Part shown: in pieces, positions 63,757 to 64,000 of the stretch
Layout: each line of letters begins with the position of its first letter
How positions within the stretch are numbered: the stretch's first letter is position 1
From: Chitinophaga niabensis
Lineage (GTDB): Bacteria; Bacteroidota; Bacteroidia; Chitinophagales; Chitinophagaceae
DNA length: 64,000 nucleotides
Direction of reading: 5' to 3'
Assembly: GCF_900129465.1 (NCBI RefSeq)
Contig: NZ_FSRA01000001.1
Coordinates: 1,550,001-1,614,000, forward strand
Notes under the pieces: generated by a model
The model's database searches: none
Seen by the model: the letters and a program-made list of their open reading frames with translations, nothing else
Told to the model about the DNA's origin: nothing
Made by a program: the position numbers and the translations under genes

Positions 63757-64000
63757 ATGGCATCAGCAGAAAAAACAAGGCAGTTCATTATAGAAAAGGC
63801 TGCTTTCCTTATTAATCAGAAGGGTATGGCGGGAACGTCCATCTCTGATATAATGGCGGCTACCAAACTGGCAAAGGGTGGGATCTACGGGAATTTTGAG
63901 AATAAGGAGGAGATCTGCCGTGAGGCCTTTGCTTACCTGATGAAGTATTTAAATGAAAGTATTGCCCGGGTATTGCAGGGGAGAACATCTTATAAAGAAA
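63757..64000 (+). CDS. TetR/AcrR-family regulator, N-terminal part (cut by window edge)
   Basis: 81 codons are visible before the window ends. MASAEKTRQFIIEKAAFLIN opens the family, and GMAGTSISDIMAATKLAKGGIYGNFENKEEICREAF is the TetR helix-turn-helix and wing region. The ligand-binding domain is outside the window. The 22-bp palindrome in its promoter fits autorepression. Its target genes, often efflux or oxidoreductase genes, are probably just downstream. Confidence 0.93.
   Translation, partial: MASAEKTRQFIIEKAAFLINQKGMAGTSISDIMAATKLAKGGIYGNFENKEEICREAFAYLMKYLNESIARVLQGRTSYKE

Noticed and set aside
1..64000. Insertion sequences, integrases or prophage genes
   Set aside because: No transposase, integrase or phage structural motif was found in any frame.

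Overview
The window looks like a chromosomal segment of a Bacteroidota bacterium, most probably a Chitinophaga-like member of the Chitinophagaceae. The support is two SusC/SusD pairs, proteins with type IX secretion sorting domains of both type A and type B, Bacteroidota-type promoters (TTTG, about 20 nt, TAnnTTTG), A-rich start regions and many SPI/SPII signal peptides. I saw no rRNA, tRNA, IS element, phage gene or CRISPR array. The genus is an inference from gene content; no search could be run.

Layout. 0-11.8 kb: the C-terminal part of a GH2-like glycosidase, a pair of secreted proteins (one with a Cys/His peptidase-like motif and a type A sorting domain), a serine beta-lactamase-like hydrolase divergent from an HxlR regulator with a tandem operator, a type B sorted surface protein, an HD hydrolase, an FtsX/MacB-type permease, and a small HMA metal-binding protein whose transcript runs into four 54-bp tandem repeats before a terminator. 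11.9-25.2 kb: a sialic-acid utilisation locus of a DHDPS-family lyase, sialidase, SusC, SusD, sialidase, NanA, NanM, MFS transporter and a third sialidase. Two units of this locus carry almost the same promoter plus a perfect TATGTACTACATA palindrome. 25.2-30.1 kb: copper ATPase CopA divergent from an arsR-arsM-arsC-flavin monooxygenase operon with two near-identical ArsR-type operators and no arsenite pump. 30.1-33.3 kb: a quinone oxidoreductase divergent from a second HxlR gene, then a small membrane protein, a methyltransferase, a Crp-like regulator and a secreted NTF2-like protein.

33.3-42.3 kb: a second SusC/SusD pair with a long structured leader, followed by three tandem paralogous long membrane proteins with a DoxX-like core and a conserved C-terminal domain. 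No hydrolase accompanies them, so the locus has no obvious glycan substrate; it is one of two candidates here for an undescribed system. 42.3-46.9 kb: a TlpA-like thioredoxin protein and the ATP-grasp / alpha-E / transglutaminase triad, a widespread set of unknown function. 47.2-54.0 kb: leuC, leuD, a 2-isopropylmalate/citramalate synthase-family gene, then two unrelated secreted-protein genes wedged in front of leuB. 54.0-56.2 kb: a DUF6265-like protein, a small membrane protein and a NamZ-type (DUF1343) exo-muramidase.

56.4-61.6 kb: a kaiC-kaiB-kaiB-histidine kinase-response regulator operon with overlapping genes, followed by a membrane-bound class III nucleotide cyclase. There is no kaiA. 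This looks like a complete non-cyanobacterial Kai signalling module in a heterotroph and is the other strong candidate for unusual biology. The window ends with a methyltransferase, a SnoaL-like secreted protein, an AraC regulator and a truncated TetR gene. The TetR promoter contains a perfect 22-bp palindrome between its -33 and -7 boxes.
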